A DNA stretch of 64,000 bases, taken from contig NZ_CP157484.1 of NCBI RefSeq assembly GCF_045348435.1, forward strand, positions 2,728,001-2,792,000, written 5' to 3'. Of this stretch, positions 8,450 through 16,185 are shown in pieces. The notes under the pieces were generated by a model. It saw only the letters and a list, made by a program, of their open reading frames with translations. It was not told where the DNA came from and searched no databases. The translations under genes were made by a program, and so were the position numbers. The DNA is from Alsobacter sp045348435. Its GTDB lineage: Bacteria > Pseudomonadota > Alphaproteobacteria > Rhizobiales > Beijerinckiaceae. Position 1 is the first letter of the stretch; the number at the start of each line of letters is the position of its first letter.

Positions 8450-8779
8450 GTGTCGAAAGTATCCGCCTTGACCCATGAATTCGCCCGCCAGCTTCGTGCG
8501 ATCGGGCGCCGGTCGGCCCTCAGCGACCAGGAGCTCGAGGCCCTGGTCAGGGCCGTGCGGCTGACATTGGCCGCTCCGTCTCCCGCCATGCTGCGCGCCG
8601 GCTGGGGCCACCATCTCAACCTGGCCGACGAACTCGGCCTGGAATTCGCGCAGGACGACTATTCGCGGATGATGGAGGCCGCTTTCGCCTCCGCGGAAAG
8701 CAGTTTCGAGCCGGACGACGCCGTTCAGGACTGTTTCAACGTCGTCGAACGCGCATCCGACGCTCCCGTGGCCTCGTAA
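8450..8779 (+). CDS. Hypothetical protein, 109 residues
   Basis: Soluble, mostly helical-looking protein with no recognised domain and no signal peptide. It contains QELEALVRAVRLTLAA and a C-terminal acidic stretch (FEPDDAVQDCFNVVE). The start is GTG at 8450 with a weak upstream GGGG; no ATG precedes residue 48, so the GTG start is likely if the gene is real. The perfect palindrome at 8366-8385 lies in its promoter region. A strong terminator follows about 150 bases downstream, after a stretch that may encode a short RNA. Confidence 0.5.
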   Translation: MSKVSALTHEFARQLRAIGRRSALSDQELEALVRAVRLTLAAPSPAMLRAGWGHHLNLADELGLEFAQDDYSRMMEAAFASAESSFEPDDAVQDCFNVVERASDAPVAS

Positions 8780-8902
8780 TCGGGCCGGTCCGGGCGTGTT
8801 GGCGAACCCTGCTTTGTAGGTTTCGGAGCGCCGATTCCAGTTCCCGACCGCCTGTGTCCTTTCTGTGACGGTCGAATGATCGGAATCAGAGTAGTATCCA
8901 CA

Positions 8903-8950
8903 TATTGCAACTTCCTCCCTGACTTCGGCCCCGCTCCGGCGGGGCCTTTT
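8903..8950 (+). ncRNA. Candidate short sRNA with anti-Shine-Dalgarno segment
   Basis: The 147 bases after the 8450 gene contain no convincing coding frame but end in a strong intrinsic terminator. Just before the terminator is CTTCCTCCCT (8911-8920), complementary to a ribosome-binding site and expected to be single-stranded. A TAGTAT -10-like box at 8892-8897 would place a start near 8903 and give an RNA of about 48 bases; no good -35 box accompanies it. Several alphaproteobacterial sRNAs carry CCUCC-type anti-SD loops beside a terminator. The whole segment could instead be the 3' UTR of the preceding gene. Confidence 0.25.
8927..8950 (+). terminator. Rho-independent terminator
   Basis: Perfect 8-bp stem GGCCCCGC / GCGGGGCC with loop TCCG, followed by TTTT. 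Ends either the transcript of the gene at 8450 or a short RNA starting between the two. Confidence 0.85.
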
Positions 8951-9062
8951 CTATGCGCGGCCCGAAAGTCGCCGGCTTGCGTCGAATTGGACGCATTTCG
9001 GCGACGAACCGATCACGGGTTCGTGGGAGCATTCAGGCGTGGGGCGGAGATCCGCAAAGACG

Positions 9063-9401
9063 ATGATGATGCGCCGGAACGAAAGCTTCGCCGAACTGCA
9101 GGTCGCCAACTCCCTGCTGCGCAGCGCGCTCACCGACCTGACGACCGCCTTCGCGCTCACCCATCCCGGCGACGCCGTCCGCGAACTGGAGCAGCTCGCG
9201 CTGCAATGCCGGGAACGCGCGGCCTACATCCTCGGCCGCATCCCTCCCGACGCGCCGCGCAGCGTCGTGCTGGAGGAGATCTGCGACCAGATCTCGGACG
9301 CGCTGCTCGACGCCAAGCTGCGCCTGGCCGTCCGCCCGCCGCCCGAACCGCTCCGCCCCGCACCTCAGCGGATGGCGCTCGCGGGCTCCCGGGCGGGCTG
9401 A
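9063..9401 (+). CDS. Hypothetical protein, about 112 residues
   Basis: No recognised domain. Predicted helical (SFAELQVANSLLRSALTDL; ALQCRERAAYILGRI; EICDQISDALLDAKLRLAV) with a Pro-rich end. Three consecutive ATG codons at 9063, 9066 and 9069 follow GGAG by about 10 bases; an in-frame GTG at 9039 is an alternative. It stands alone, about 110 bases downstream of the terminator at 8927-8950. Confidence 0.5.
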   Translation: MMMRRNESFAELQVANSLLRSALTDLTTAFALTHPGDAVRELEQLALQCRERAAYILGRIPPDAPRSVVLEEICDQISDALLDAKLRLAVRPPPEPLRPAPQRMALAGSRAG

Positions 9402-9519
9402 CCGCACGCGCCGAACCGGCCTTGCTCATGATCAAGTCTCGTTAACCATGGGACGAAGTCCTGCGTGACTTGCCGCGCCTCCTGACGTTCGTGTTAACGA
9501 ATTGTTAAGGAGTCGCAGG

Positions 9520-10506
9520 ATGAGGCTGATCGACGTCGCGCGGTGCCCTCGCTGTCTGGGGGCCATCGCGCCTCTTGGCGAGCGCTACGCCTGCCAGAAC
9601 GCAGCCTGCGGGCTGTCGAAGCGCAGCTTCATGAGCGTCAGCGGACAGCCCGTTCTCGTCGACTTCGAAGCCAGCATCTTCACCGAAGGCGCGTTCCAGG
9701 ACGGCCGCGGTTCGGTGCGTCCCCGTGACGACACCGGACAATCGCTGAAGACCCGCCTGAGGGAGCTCGTGATCGGCAGCAACCCCGTCGCCGCGGCCAT
9801 GTGCGCGCGGCTCGTCCGGGAGGCCAAGCGAGTGCGGCCGAGGCCGGCCATCCTGGTGATCGGCGGCGGCGCGGTCGGCTCCGGTGCCTCCGAGCTCTAC
9901 GAGAGGGACGACATCGACCTGGTCTGCACGGACGTCTACGCGTCCCGTCACACCCATTACGTGGCGGACGCCCACAAGCTCCCCTTCGCCACGGGGACGT
10001 TCGACGCCATCTGGATCCAGGCGGTGCTGGAGCACGTGCTGGATCCGGCCATCGTGGTCGCCGAGATCCACCGGGTGCTGCGTCCCGGCGGGCTCGTCTA
10101 CGCCGACACGCCCTTCATGCAGCAGGTCCATGAGGGCGCCTATGATTTCACCCGCTTCACCCTGAGCGGGCACCGCTGGCTTTTCCGGAGCTTCGAGGAG
10201 GTGGATTCGGGCCCGGTCGGCGGGGCCGGCACGGCGACGATCTGGTCGATCCGCTACCTGCTCCGGGCGCTCGGGGCGCCGGACAAGGCCGCGACGGCGC
10301 TCACCCTGCCCTTCTTCGCGCTGCGCTTTCTCGATCGCGTGGCCCGCCGCCGCAACAACGCGGACGCGGCCTGCGGCGTCTATTTCATGGGCAGGCGCAG
10401 CGAGGTGGCGATCCGGCCGGCCGACATGCTGGCCTATTACGAGCGCCAGGCGGCGAAGCCCCGCACCACCCGCCGCGCCGAAGGCCTCACGGCGGCCGGG
10501 GCCTGA
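9520..10506 (+). CDS. SAM-dependent methyltransferase with N-terminal zinc-ribbon
   Basis: 328 residues. The N terminus carries CPRCLGAI and CQNAACG (two Cys pairs), a Trm112-like or rubredoxin-like zinc knuckle. The class I methyltransferase core follows: ILVIGGGAVGSGASEL (SAM loop), VADAHKLPFATGTFDAIW and VLEHVLDP (motifs around the adenine and acceptor sites), then HRVLRPGGLVYADTPFMQQ. ATG at 9520 is preceded by AAGGAG at ideal spacing. Such proteins are often found in envelope polysaccharide or small-molecule methylation; the substrate is unknown. The gene is monocistronic, its TGA abutting the stop of the convergent gene. Confidence 0.75.
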   Translation: MRLIDVARCPRCLGAIAPLGERYACQNAACGLSKRSFMSVSGQPVLVDFEASIFTEGAFQDGRGSVRPRDDTGQSLKTRLRELVIGSNPVAAAMCARLVREAKRVRPRPAILVIGGGAVGSGASELYERDDIDLVCTDVYASRHTHYVADAHKLPFATGTFDAIWIQAVLEHVLDPAIVVAEIHRVLRPGGLVYADTPFMQQVHEGAYDFTRFTLSGHRWLFRSFEEVDSGPVGGAGTATIWSIRYLLRALGAPDKAATALTLPFFALRFLDRVARRRNNADAACGVYFMGRRSEVAIRPADMLAYYERQAAKPRTTRRAEGLTAAGA

Positions 10507-10965
10507 TCAGCCCTTGGCTCGAAGGGTCTTGCCGGCGGCGAGGCCGGCCAGCATCTCCGGCAGGCTGAGGACGCCATTGGCCACCCGGTGGGCCTCCTCG
10601 CGATCGAGGCCGCGCTCCGGGCCGTAGTGGATCCAGCACACGGACGTCATGTTGACGGCGCGGATCAGGAAGAAGCCGGCGCCTTCCAGAAGCTGCCACG
10701 GCAAGGGCAGCCTCTGGAAATTGACGGGCGCCCAGGCGGTTTCCGGCGGGTCGATCGCGCCCATCAGGACCGGGATCTGGGCGATGGCCCCCGCCGTCCA
10801 CAGCGCGTCGTCGAGGAGCAGCCGGTCCTTGGGGTCGCCGTCGTCGAACGAGAGTTCGCCCGCGTCCACGAAGGCCAGGCGCAAGCCCGTCGCATCGGCG
10901 ATGGCGTAGCCCCCGGTCTCGCGCAAGACCGACCACGGCGGCGGAAAGTGTCGCAATTCGGACAT
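10507..10965 (-). CDS. FPPPW-motif hypothetical protein (two-part)
   Basis: 152 residues, no recognised enzymatic domain. It opens with FPPPWSVLRETGGYAIADATG, and later has LPLPWQLLEGAGFFLIRAV, so a proline-tryptophan motif followed by a Gly-containing beta segment occurs twice. It ends with a helix REEAHRVANGVLSLPEML. The same layout is seen in the accessory-region protein at 49196-49624, so the two are paralogues. ATG at 10965 is preferred over a TTG 12 bases upstream; no clear ribosome-binding site was seen. Function unknown. Confidence 0.6.
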   Translation of the reverse strand: MSELRHFPPPWSVLRETGGYAIADATGLRLAFVDAGELSFDDGDPKDRLLLDDALWTAGAIAQIPVLMGAIDPPETAWAPVNFQRLPLPWQLLEGAGFFLIRAVNMTSVCWIHYGPERGLDREEAHRVANGVLSLPEMLAGLAAGKTLRAKG

Positions 10966-11117
10966 CACGCGCAGCAATGGCCGTCATCTATGGCGAGCGC
11001 AAGGGCCGCCTGCCGCCTCGCTGGTGAGAGCCGGGGCTGGGCTTCGCCTGTTACCGCACTAAATGTTGCGTGGTCATTTGTCATGAAGCACGTTTCGGCG
11101 CCCGTTGAGGACCCCCG

Positions 11118-11321
11118 ATGCCCGACGCCCTGATCCAACGCGCGGACGAACTTTTGCGCCTGTCCAGCATCGAACTCGCCCACGCCAGAACCCTGCGGGA
11201 GGAGCTGCGAGCCTCCAGGGTGGTCACGGCGGAGGCCGTCCGCCAGCTGGCCGACGTCCGCCGCCGCCTGTCGGCGGAGCGCGTCAGCCAGGCCGCCGCT
11301 CGCGCGTCCCAGAGCGGCTGA
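11118..11321 (+). CDS. Small hypothetical coiled-coil protein
   Basis: 67 residues, highly charged and helical throughout (LIQRADELLRLSSIELAHAR; REELRASRVVTAEAVRQLADVRRRL), consistent with a short coiled coil. ATG at 11118 with GAGG about 10 bases upstream. No known domain. It could be mistaken for a random GC-rich frame, but the start, ribosome-binding site and heptad-like Leu/Val spacing support a real gene. Confidence 0.45.
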   Translation: MPDALIQRADELLRLSSIELAHARTLREELRASRVVTAEAVRQLADVRRRLSAERVSQAAARASQSG

Positions 11322-11499
11322 GCCGGCGGGCCGCTTTCGTCATTTGAAGCTTCGTGCGCGACGGGACGATGGCGGGCGGCGCGGGAACGCTCGCTGCGCC
11401 CCGGCCATTTTGGCGCCGCACTAGAGCCATACAGCATACATGAAACTATCCGTCGCCGGCTGCGTCGCAAGCCGGCGCCCACGGAGTGGTTGCTGGACG

Positions 11500-11928
11500 A
11501 TGCCCGAACTCAGGATCTATCCGCTTTACGCCAAGACAGACGGCTCGGTGGTGTCGCTCGGCGACGTGCGGTCCTTCGATGACGCGGCGGCGATCGTGAC
11601 GGCGGCGCGCCATATCCGGGAGCAGGCGGATCTCGGCACGATCGGCGCCGAGGACGTGGTGTGGATGATGGGACCGGGCGGCCGGGTCGTCCTCAAGCCG
11701 GTGCAGGTCAGCCAGGCCCCCGCCCCTCCGCCTCAGCCGATCAGGGCGGCGCCCGTTCATCTCAGGCCGCGCAACAGCCCGCCCTTCTGCGGCTGCGAGG
11801 TCTGCGGGTCCAGGCGGCGCTGGGGCCTGCGCCATGACGCGCTCCGCCCGATCGCGGGACTGCCGGAGCTGTCCGGCCCATGGCGCCGCTTCGAGGCGGT
11901 CGCTCTGGAGCCTGCGGCGCCCGCCTGA
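11500..11928 (+). CDS. Hypothetical protein with Cys pair, 142 residues
   Basis: Begins MPELRIYPLYAKTDGSVVSL, a beta-rich stretch, then a helix (FDDAAAIVTAARHIREQAD), a Pro-rich linker and a C-terminal FCGCEVCGSRRRWGLRH motif with three closely spaced cysteines that could bind metal. No recognised family. Start ATG at 11500; an upstream in-frame ATG at 11440 would add 20 residues of uncharacteristic sequence. The 178 bases upstream contain no other gene. Convergent with ccoG, 9 bases apart. Confidence 0.5.
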   Translation: MPELRIYPLYAKTDGSVVSLGDVRSFDDAAAIVTAARHIREQADLGTIGAEDVVWMMGPGGRVVLKPVQVSQAPAPPPQPIRAAPVHLRPRNSPPFCGCEVCGSRRRWGLRHDALRPIAGLPELSGPWRRFEAVALEPAAPA

Positions 11929-11937
11929 CCCCGCCCG

Positions 11938-13419
11938 CTAGGGCGCGGCCATGAAGGTGTCGGCGGCCTGGAAACGGGCGGCGCCCGACAGGTCGCGGGC
12001 CTCGAAGACGACCGGGCCGGACGCGGCGCCGGCGCCGGTCAGCGTCGCCCGGACCTCGACCGTGGCGTCCCCCTCCGCCTCCACGGTCTGGCTGCCGATC
12101 AGCGCCAGCGCGACGTCGCCGCCGCCCGTCACCGCGATCGCGAAGGTCCTGGCCCGCCGGTCCTTGTTGACCAGGCGCAGGGTGTAGCCGTTGCGGACCC
12201 TGCCGTCGGAGAGGCGGACGGCCGTGGGATTGCGGTCATGCAGGACGGTGAGCGACCCGGCCGTGCGCTGCGCCAGCGCCACGCCCATGCCGCCGGCCAG
12301 CGCGAGCGCCGCGGCGGCGAGGCCCAGGGTCTTGGGCCGGATGACGCGCCGGCTCTGCGGCTCGCGGCGGCGGCCACGCTCGATATTGGTCCAGCTCTCA
12401 TAGGCGATCAGGCCGGTCGGCCGGTTCAGCTTCGTCATGACGCCGTCGCAGGCGTCGACGCAGAGCCCGCAATTGATGCAGGCGAAGTTCGGCCCCTCGC
12501 GGATGTCGATGCCGATGGGGCAGACCGTCACGCATTGCAGGCAGTCGACGCAGTCCCCGGCGGGCTCGCCGGCGGCGCGCAGCTGCTCGGCCTTCTTGGC
12601 CGAGCCGCGCGGCTCGCCGCGATAGTCGCGGTAATTGACGGTCAGCGCCTCCGGATCCCAGATGGCGCCCTGCAGCCGCGGCCACGGACACATGAAGGTG
12701 CATACCTGCTCGCGCGCGAAGCCCGCCAGCAGGTAGGTGAGGCCCGCGATGATGGCGACCCACGCATAGGCCAGCGCCGAGGCCTCTCCGGCCATCAGGT
12801 CGCGGAGGGTCTGCGGGGCGTCGCCGAAATAGAGGACGAGGCCGGCGCCGGTCCAGGTCGCGATGGCCAGCCAGGCGGCGTGCTTGGCGGCGAGCTCGGC
12901 GATCCGCCTCGGGCCGAGCCCGGCCTCGCGCTTGCGCAGCCTCTCGCGCCTGTCGCCTTCGATGGCGCGCTCCACGGCGAGGAAGAGGTCCGTCCAGACG
13001 GTCTGCGGGCAGAGGAAGCCGCACCAGACCCGGCCCGCCACGGCGTTCAGGAGGATCAGGACGAGCGAGGCGAGGATCAGCAGGCCGGTGAGGTAGTAGA
13101 GCTCCTGCGGCCAGATCTCGATGAAGAACACGTAGAGCCGGCCCTTGACGAAATCGAAGAGCACGGCCTGGCCCGGCGCGTCCGGCCCGCGATCCCATCG
13201 CAGGAAGGGCAGCAGCCCGTAGACGGCGAGGCAGAACGCCAGGGAGGTCCATTTGATCCGCCGGAAGCGGCCCTTCACCGATTGCGGCGTGACCGGCCCG
13301 CCGGGCCGGGGCGCGTCGGCCTTGCGGCGGGGAGCGCTCGGCGCAGCCGGCGCGCGGACAGGCGCATCGGCTTGCGGAAGGGGCCGGCGGCGGGCGTGGG
13401 AGATGTCGAGGGCGACCAT
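11938..13419 (-). CDS. ccoG: CcoG/FixG/RdxA-type polyferredoxin (cytochrome oxidase accessory protein)
   Basis: 493-residue inner-membrane iron-sulfur protein. In order: cytoplasmic Pro-rich N terminus, membrane helices, VWCGFLCPQTVW, further helices with VCTFMCPWPRLQ, two 4Fe-4S ferredoxin motifs (CVDCLQCVTVCP and CINCGLCVDACDG), one more helix, then a FixG-type Ig-like domain (RNGYTLRLVNKDRRARTF). CcoG is known as a copper(II) reductase feeding Cu(I) to cbb3 oxidase assembly. Here it is detached from ccoNOP/fixHIS, sits just downstream of nirK-nirV, and has its own TTTGY-N6-RCAAA site 56 bases upstream of the ATG, which is preceded by GGAG. Context suggests a copper-delivery role for the nitrite reductase. 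Confidence 0.9.
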   Translation of the reverse strand: MVALDISHARRRPLPQADAPVRAPAAPSAPRRKADAPRPGGPVTPQSVKGRFRRIKWTSLAFCLAVYGLLPFLRWDRGPDAPGQAVLFDFVKGRLYVFFIEIWPQELYYLTGLLILASLVLILLNAVAGRVWCGFLCPQTVWTDLFLAVERAIEGDRRERLRKREAGLGPRRIAELAAKHAAWLAIATWTGAGLVLYFGDAPQTLRDLMAGEASALAYAWVAIIAGLTYLLAGFAREQVCTFMCPWPRLQGAIWDPEALTVNYRDYRGEPRGSAKKAEQLRAAGEPAGDCVDCLQCVTVCPIGIDIREGPNFACINCGLCVDACDGVMTKLNRPTGLIAYESWTNIERGRRREPQSRRVIRPKTLGLAAAALALAGGMGVALAQRTAGSLTVLHDRNPTAVRLSDGRVRNGYTLRLVNKDRRARTFAIAVTGGGDVALALIGSQTVEAEGDATVEVRATLTGAGAASGPVVFEARDLSGAARFQAADTFMAAP

Positions 13420-13474
13420 GGGAGCTCCGGGGGAACGATGTCCACCACCCGTAGTCCGAACCGCCGAAAGGCTG

Positions 13475-13490
13475 TTTGTCGGGGAGCAAA
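13475..13490. promoter_or_regulatory. CRP/FNR-type operator upstream of ccoG
   Basis: TTTGT-CGGGGA-GCAAA, one of five copies in the cluster. The inner TTG-N8-CAA spacing equals that of FNR/NnrR boxes. Centred 63 bases from the ccoG ATG and located between nirV and ccoG, which implies ccoG has its own regulated promoter. Confidence 0.7.
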
Positions 13491-13517
13491 GACCGGAGCG
13501 GTCGTCCCAGGAGCGCG

Positions 13518-14405
13518 TCAGGCGCGCGGCGACAGCCAGGACCGGATGCGGGACGCCAGCGCCTTCACGAGGCCGGCGTCGTCCCGCACCAGGCGGAAGC
13601 CCAGATTGGTGGGCGGCGCGCCGACCGAGCAGCCGCCGGCGCGGGCGTCGCGCACGAAATCCGTCACATAGGCGCGATGCTGCCCTTCGACGACGCGCAC
13701 GCCGCAATTGACGGTGCGCGGGCCGGTCGGCTCGCCGGCGGCGTCGAGGCCCTGGCGCAGGAAGCAGGTGTCGGTCCACTCCCAGACATTCCCGGCGAGG
13801 TCGGCGAGGCCGCGCCGGTTCACCCCGAAGCCCCCGATCGGGCGCGGCGCCTTCTCGGCGAAGGCCGGGCGGGCCGATTCCTGCTCGTATTTGGCCAGCC
13901 AGCGCTGGGTGAAGGAGTCCGTTCCGTCGTCGCCCAGGACGGCGTCGTCGTGGAAGCGTTCCTGCGCCGCATAGGCCCATTCGACGTCGGTGGGCAGGCG
14001 CCAGGCCTCGCCGGTCTGGCGCGAGAACCAGGCCGCGTAGGCGGTCGCGTCCTGCCAGCTCACGCCGATGGCGGGCAGGTCGGGACGGCCCCCCTCGCCG
14101 CCGCTCCGGCGGTCGCAGCCGCCGGCCGCGACGCAGCGGTCGAATTCGGCGGCGCTGACCTGGCGCTGCATGACGATGAGCGGCTTGCTGAAGGCGTAGG
14201 TCCGCAGCGGCGCGTTGACGGTGCGCCCGGCCACGGCGAAGTCGCCCGCGACCCGATACTGGAAGGCCCCCGGCGCCACCATGACCACCGCGGGGCGCTC
14301 GGACGGCGCCGTCGGGAGATGGGCGAGGCCGGTCGCGCCCGCCAGCGGCGCGGCGGCCAGGAGGGCGACCTTGAGGGCGAGCTTGGTTTTGACGATGGCC
14401 AGCAT
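13518..14405 (-). CDS. nirV: NirV, formylglycine-generating-enzyme-like protein
   Basis: 295 residues with an N-terminal signal or membrane segment (LALKVALLAAAPLAGATG) and an FGE/SUMF1-like fold: VAPGAFQYRVAGDF, LPAIGVSWQDATAYAAWFS, WRLPTDVEWAYAAQE, RRGLADLAGNVWEWTDTCF, and TNLGFRLVRDD at the end. This architecture, directly 60 bases downstream of nirK, is the standard nirK-nirV pairing in denitrifiers. NirV's exact role is unsettled; it is not essential for NirK in the systems I know of. Cysteines in TVNCGVRV and AGGCSVG are conserved-looking, but whether they bind copper as in true FGE is not known. Confidence 0.88.
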   Translation of the reverse strand: MLAIVKTKLALKVALLAAAPLAGATGLAHLPTAPSERPAVVMVAPGAFQYRVAGDFAVAGRTVNAPLRTYAFSKPLIVMQRQVSAAEFDRCVAAGGCDRRSGGEGGRPDLPAIGVSWQDATAYAAWFSRQTGEAWRLPTDVEWAYAAQERFHDDAVLGDDGTDSFTQRWLAKYEQESARPAFAEKAPRPIGGFGVNRRGLADLAGNVWEWTDTCFLRQGLDAAGEPTGPRTVNCGVRVVEGQHRAYVTDFVRDARAGGCSVGAPPTNLGFRLVRDDAGLVKALASRIRSWLSPRA

Positions 14406-14465
14406 GGCGTGAGCCTCTGCGTGGAAGGGAGGAGCGGCCCGCCTCGGGACGGGCCGCCCGGGCCG

Positions 14466-15599
14466 TCAGTGCTTGTGGGCCGCCGGGGCCATCTCGAGCG
14501 CCCCGGTCTTCTCGCCGGCGCCGATCGGGCCGGGAGGCGTGACCTGCTTCATCAGGTCGTCGTTCCACTTGCCCTCGACCTTGAAGTGGGCGGTGGCGCC
14601 CAGCTCCACGGCCTCGATGAGGTTGTGGTTCACATAGGCGTAGATGCCGGGCTGCTTGAAGGTGTAGAGCGCGGCCCCGGCCGATCCGCCGCGGATGAAC
14701 CAGGTCTCCAGGTCCTTCTCGGGCCGGTTGGCGAATTTGCCGCTCTCCCACACATAGTCGCCATGCCCGCCGATCAGGTGCGGACGGGTGTCCCGGTTCG
14801 CCTGGCTGTGGACCAGAAGCACCTGCTCGCCGACCTTGGCGGTGAGCGCGTTCTTGCCCGTCAGGGCGCCGACCTTGCCGTTGAACACCTCGTGGGTGGG
14901 GATCAGCTTGCGCATCACCTCGACCTGATCGGGATAGGCCTCGCCGGCGCTCTCATAGGACTTGAACTTGCCCTTCTCGTCGCGCGGAACGTAGAAGTCC
15001 TGCTCGCCGATGTAATAGGCCTTGTCGTAGTGCAGCGGCTTGCCGTTCTCGTCCTTGAGGCCGTCGCGCGGCAGCACCATCACGGCGCCGTTCATGCCGG
15101 AGGTGACGTGCCAGGGGATCATCGCCCCGCCCGGCGCGCAGTGATAGACGAAGACGCCGGCCCGGTCCGCCTTCCAGCGCAGCACGGTCTGCTCGCCGGG
15201 GTTCACCATCGTGAGCTCGCCCCCGCCCAGTCCGCCCGTGGCGGAATGGAAGTCGATGTTGTGGGCCATCATGTTGGTGTCGGGGTTGACTAGCGTCAGC
15301 TCGACATAGTCGCCCTGGTGGACGACCATCAGCGGGCCGGGCACGGACCCGTTGAACGTCATGGCGTGGATCTTGGTGCCCTCGTTGTCGATGACGAGCT
15401 GCATCTCCTGGATGATCATCTTGAACTGGACGACCTTCGGGCCGGCCTTGGTGGCCTGCTCATGGGAGTGGATGAAGGGCGGGGGGACGAGCTCGACCTG
15501 CTCGCGGGGGAGCTTCGCGACGTCGTCGGCGAGCGCCGGGACGGCGGCGACGAGGGAGGCGAAGGCGGCGGCTGCCATCATGGCGCGGCGGGTGAACAT
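14466..15599 (-). CDS. nirK: Copper-containing nitrite reductase (NO-forming)
   Basis: 377-residue periplasmic enzyme reducing nitrite to nitric oxide with electrons from pseudoazurin. A signal peptide begins MFTRRAMMAAAAF and is cleaved after PALA. Two cupredoxin domains. Ligands by comparison with known NirK: His113, Cys154, His164 and Met169 for type 1 copper (AHNIDFH, YHCAPGGAMIPWH, SGMNGA); His118, His153 and the His of YAYVNHNLIEA for type 2; Asp116 and the His of RPHLIGGHGDYVW as catalytic residues. The His-rich end (AAHKH) is short. GGAG precedes the ATG. A regulatory palindrome lies 68 bases upstream; nirV follows in the same operon. Confidence 0.97.
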   Translation of the reverse strand: MFTRRAMMAAAAFASLVAAVPALADDVAKLPREQVELVPPPFIHSHEQATKAGPKVVQFKMIIQEMQLVIDNEGTKIHAMTFNGSVPGPLMVVHQGDYVELTLVNPDTNMMAHNIDFHSATGGLGGGELTMVNPGEQTVLRWKADRAGVFVYHCAPGGAMIPWHVTSGMNGAVMVLPRDGLKDENGKPLHYDKAYYIGEQDFYVPRDEKGKFKSYESAGEAYPDQVEVMRKLIPTHEVFNGKVGALTGKNALTAKVGEQVLLVHSQANRDTRPHLIGGHGDYVWESGKFANRPEKDLETWFIRGGSAGAALYTFKQPGIYAYVNHNLIEAVELGATAHFKVEGKWNDDLMKQVTPPGPIGAGEKTGALEMAPAAHKH

Positions 15600-15666
15600 G
15601 GATGTCTCCGTGGTTTGATGTCTTTGTTCCACGAACGAGACCATGCGCCGCGTCCGGCCTGTCTTC

Positions 15667-15682
15667 TTTGCTGCGCAACAAA
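15667..15682. promoter_or_regulatory. CRP/FNR-type operator upstream of nirK
   Basis: TTTGC-TGCGCA-ACAAA, the best-conserved inverted repeat of the five. Ends 68 bases before the nirK ATG, a normal class II activator arrangement if the transcript starts roughly 40 bases downstream of the site centre. Confidence 0.75.
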
Positions 15683-15724
15683 GTCCGGAAGACCTTGTCG
15701 CGGCGACTTCGGCGCGAAGGCGCC

Positions 15725-16063
15725 TCAGGCCGCCAGCGCCGGAGAGGAGAACACCGCCTCCTCCAGGCGCTCGAGGACGTCGGCGAGGCGACTGTGCAGG
15801 GTGCGGGCCAGCGAGTCCCGGTTCAGCGGGACGGCGCGGGCGGCACGCGCAGCGCAGTTGATCGCGAACTGGACGTCGGCGAGCGGCAGGTCGGCGCGGA
15901 CCTGACCGTCGCGCGCATGGGCCCAGCCCGCATCCGCGATGGCGCGCATCCGGGCCGCGGGGCGGTGGTCGCCGGCGTGGAAGCCCAGCGTCTCCGGCGG
16001 CAGCGCGACGAGGAGCTCCAGCGCGGAGAACTGCGCGGCGGGCATCATCAGGCGGATCTTCAT
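15725..16063 (-). CDS. Hypothetical protein encoded upstream of nirK
   Basis: 112 residues, no signal peptide, no recognised domain: MKIRLMMPAAQFSALELLVA at the start, a middle part with DLPLADVQFAINCAARAARA, and a helical end (LHSRLADVLERLEEAVF). GGAG is 10 bases before the ATG at 16063; an in-frame ATG further upstream lacks this. It is transcribed toward nirK, with 125 bases between, holding the nirK operator. It lies between nnrU and nirK, so a link to nitrite or NO metabolism is plausible, but only by position. Confidence 0.55.
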   Translation of the reverse strand: MKIRLMMPAAQFSALELLVALPPETLGFHAGDHRPAARMRAIADAGWAHARDGQVRADLPLADVQFAINCAARAARAVPLNRDSLARTLHSRLADVLERLEEAVFSSPALAA

Positions 16064-16098
16064 GGCGTCGTCTCCATCGGCGAAGGCGCGCATTCGCG

Positions 16099-16127
16099 CC
16101 CGCCCGCCCCAGTTGTAGACGGGCGGG
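16099..16127. repeat. Inverted repeat upstream of the 15725-16063 gene
   Basis: CCCGCCCG and CGGGCGGG separated by 13 bases. No T tract follows on either strand. It could be a weak terminator for nnrU or an operator for the downstream gene. Confidence 0.35.
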
Positions 16128-16185
16128 AGCCCGCGCTAAATCCGTCAATGACCCAATGGGTGTTTGCCCGGAGAGGAGCGTCCGG

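Noticed and set aside
13476..15293. 605-residue open frame on the plus strand
   Set aside because: Antisense to nirV and nirK, both of which have complete catalytic or family motifs.
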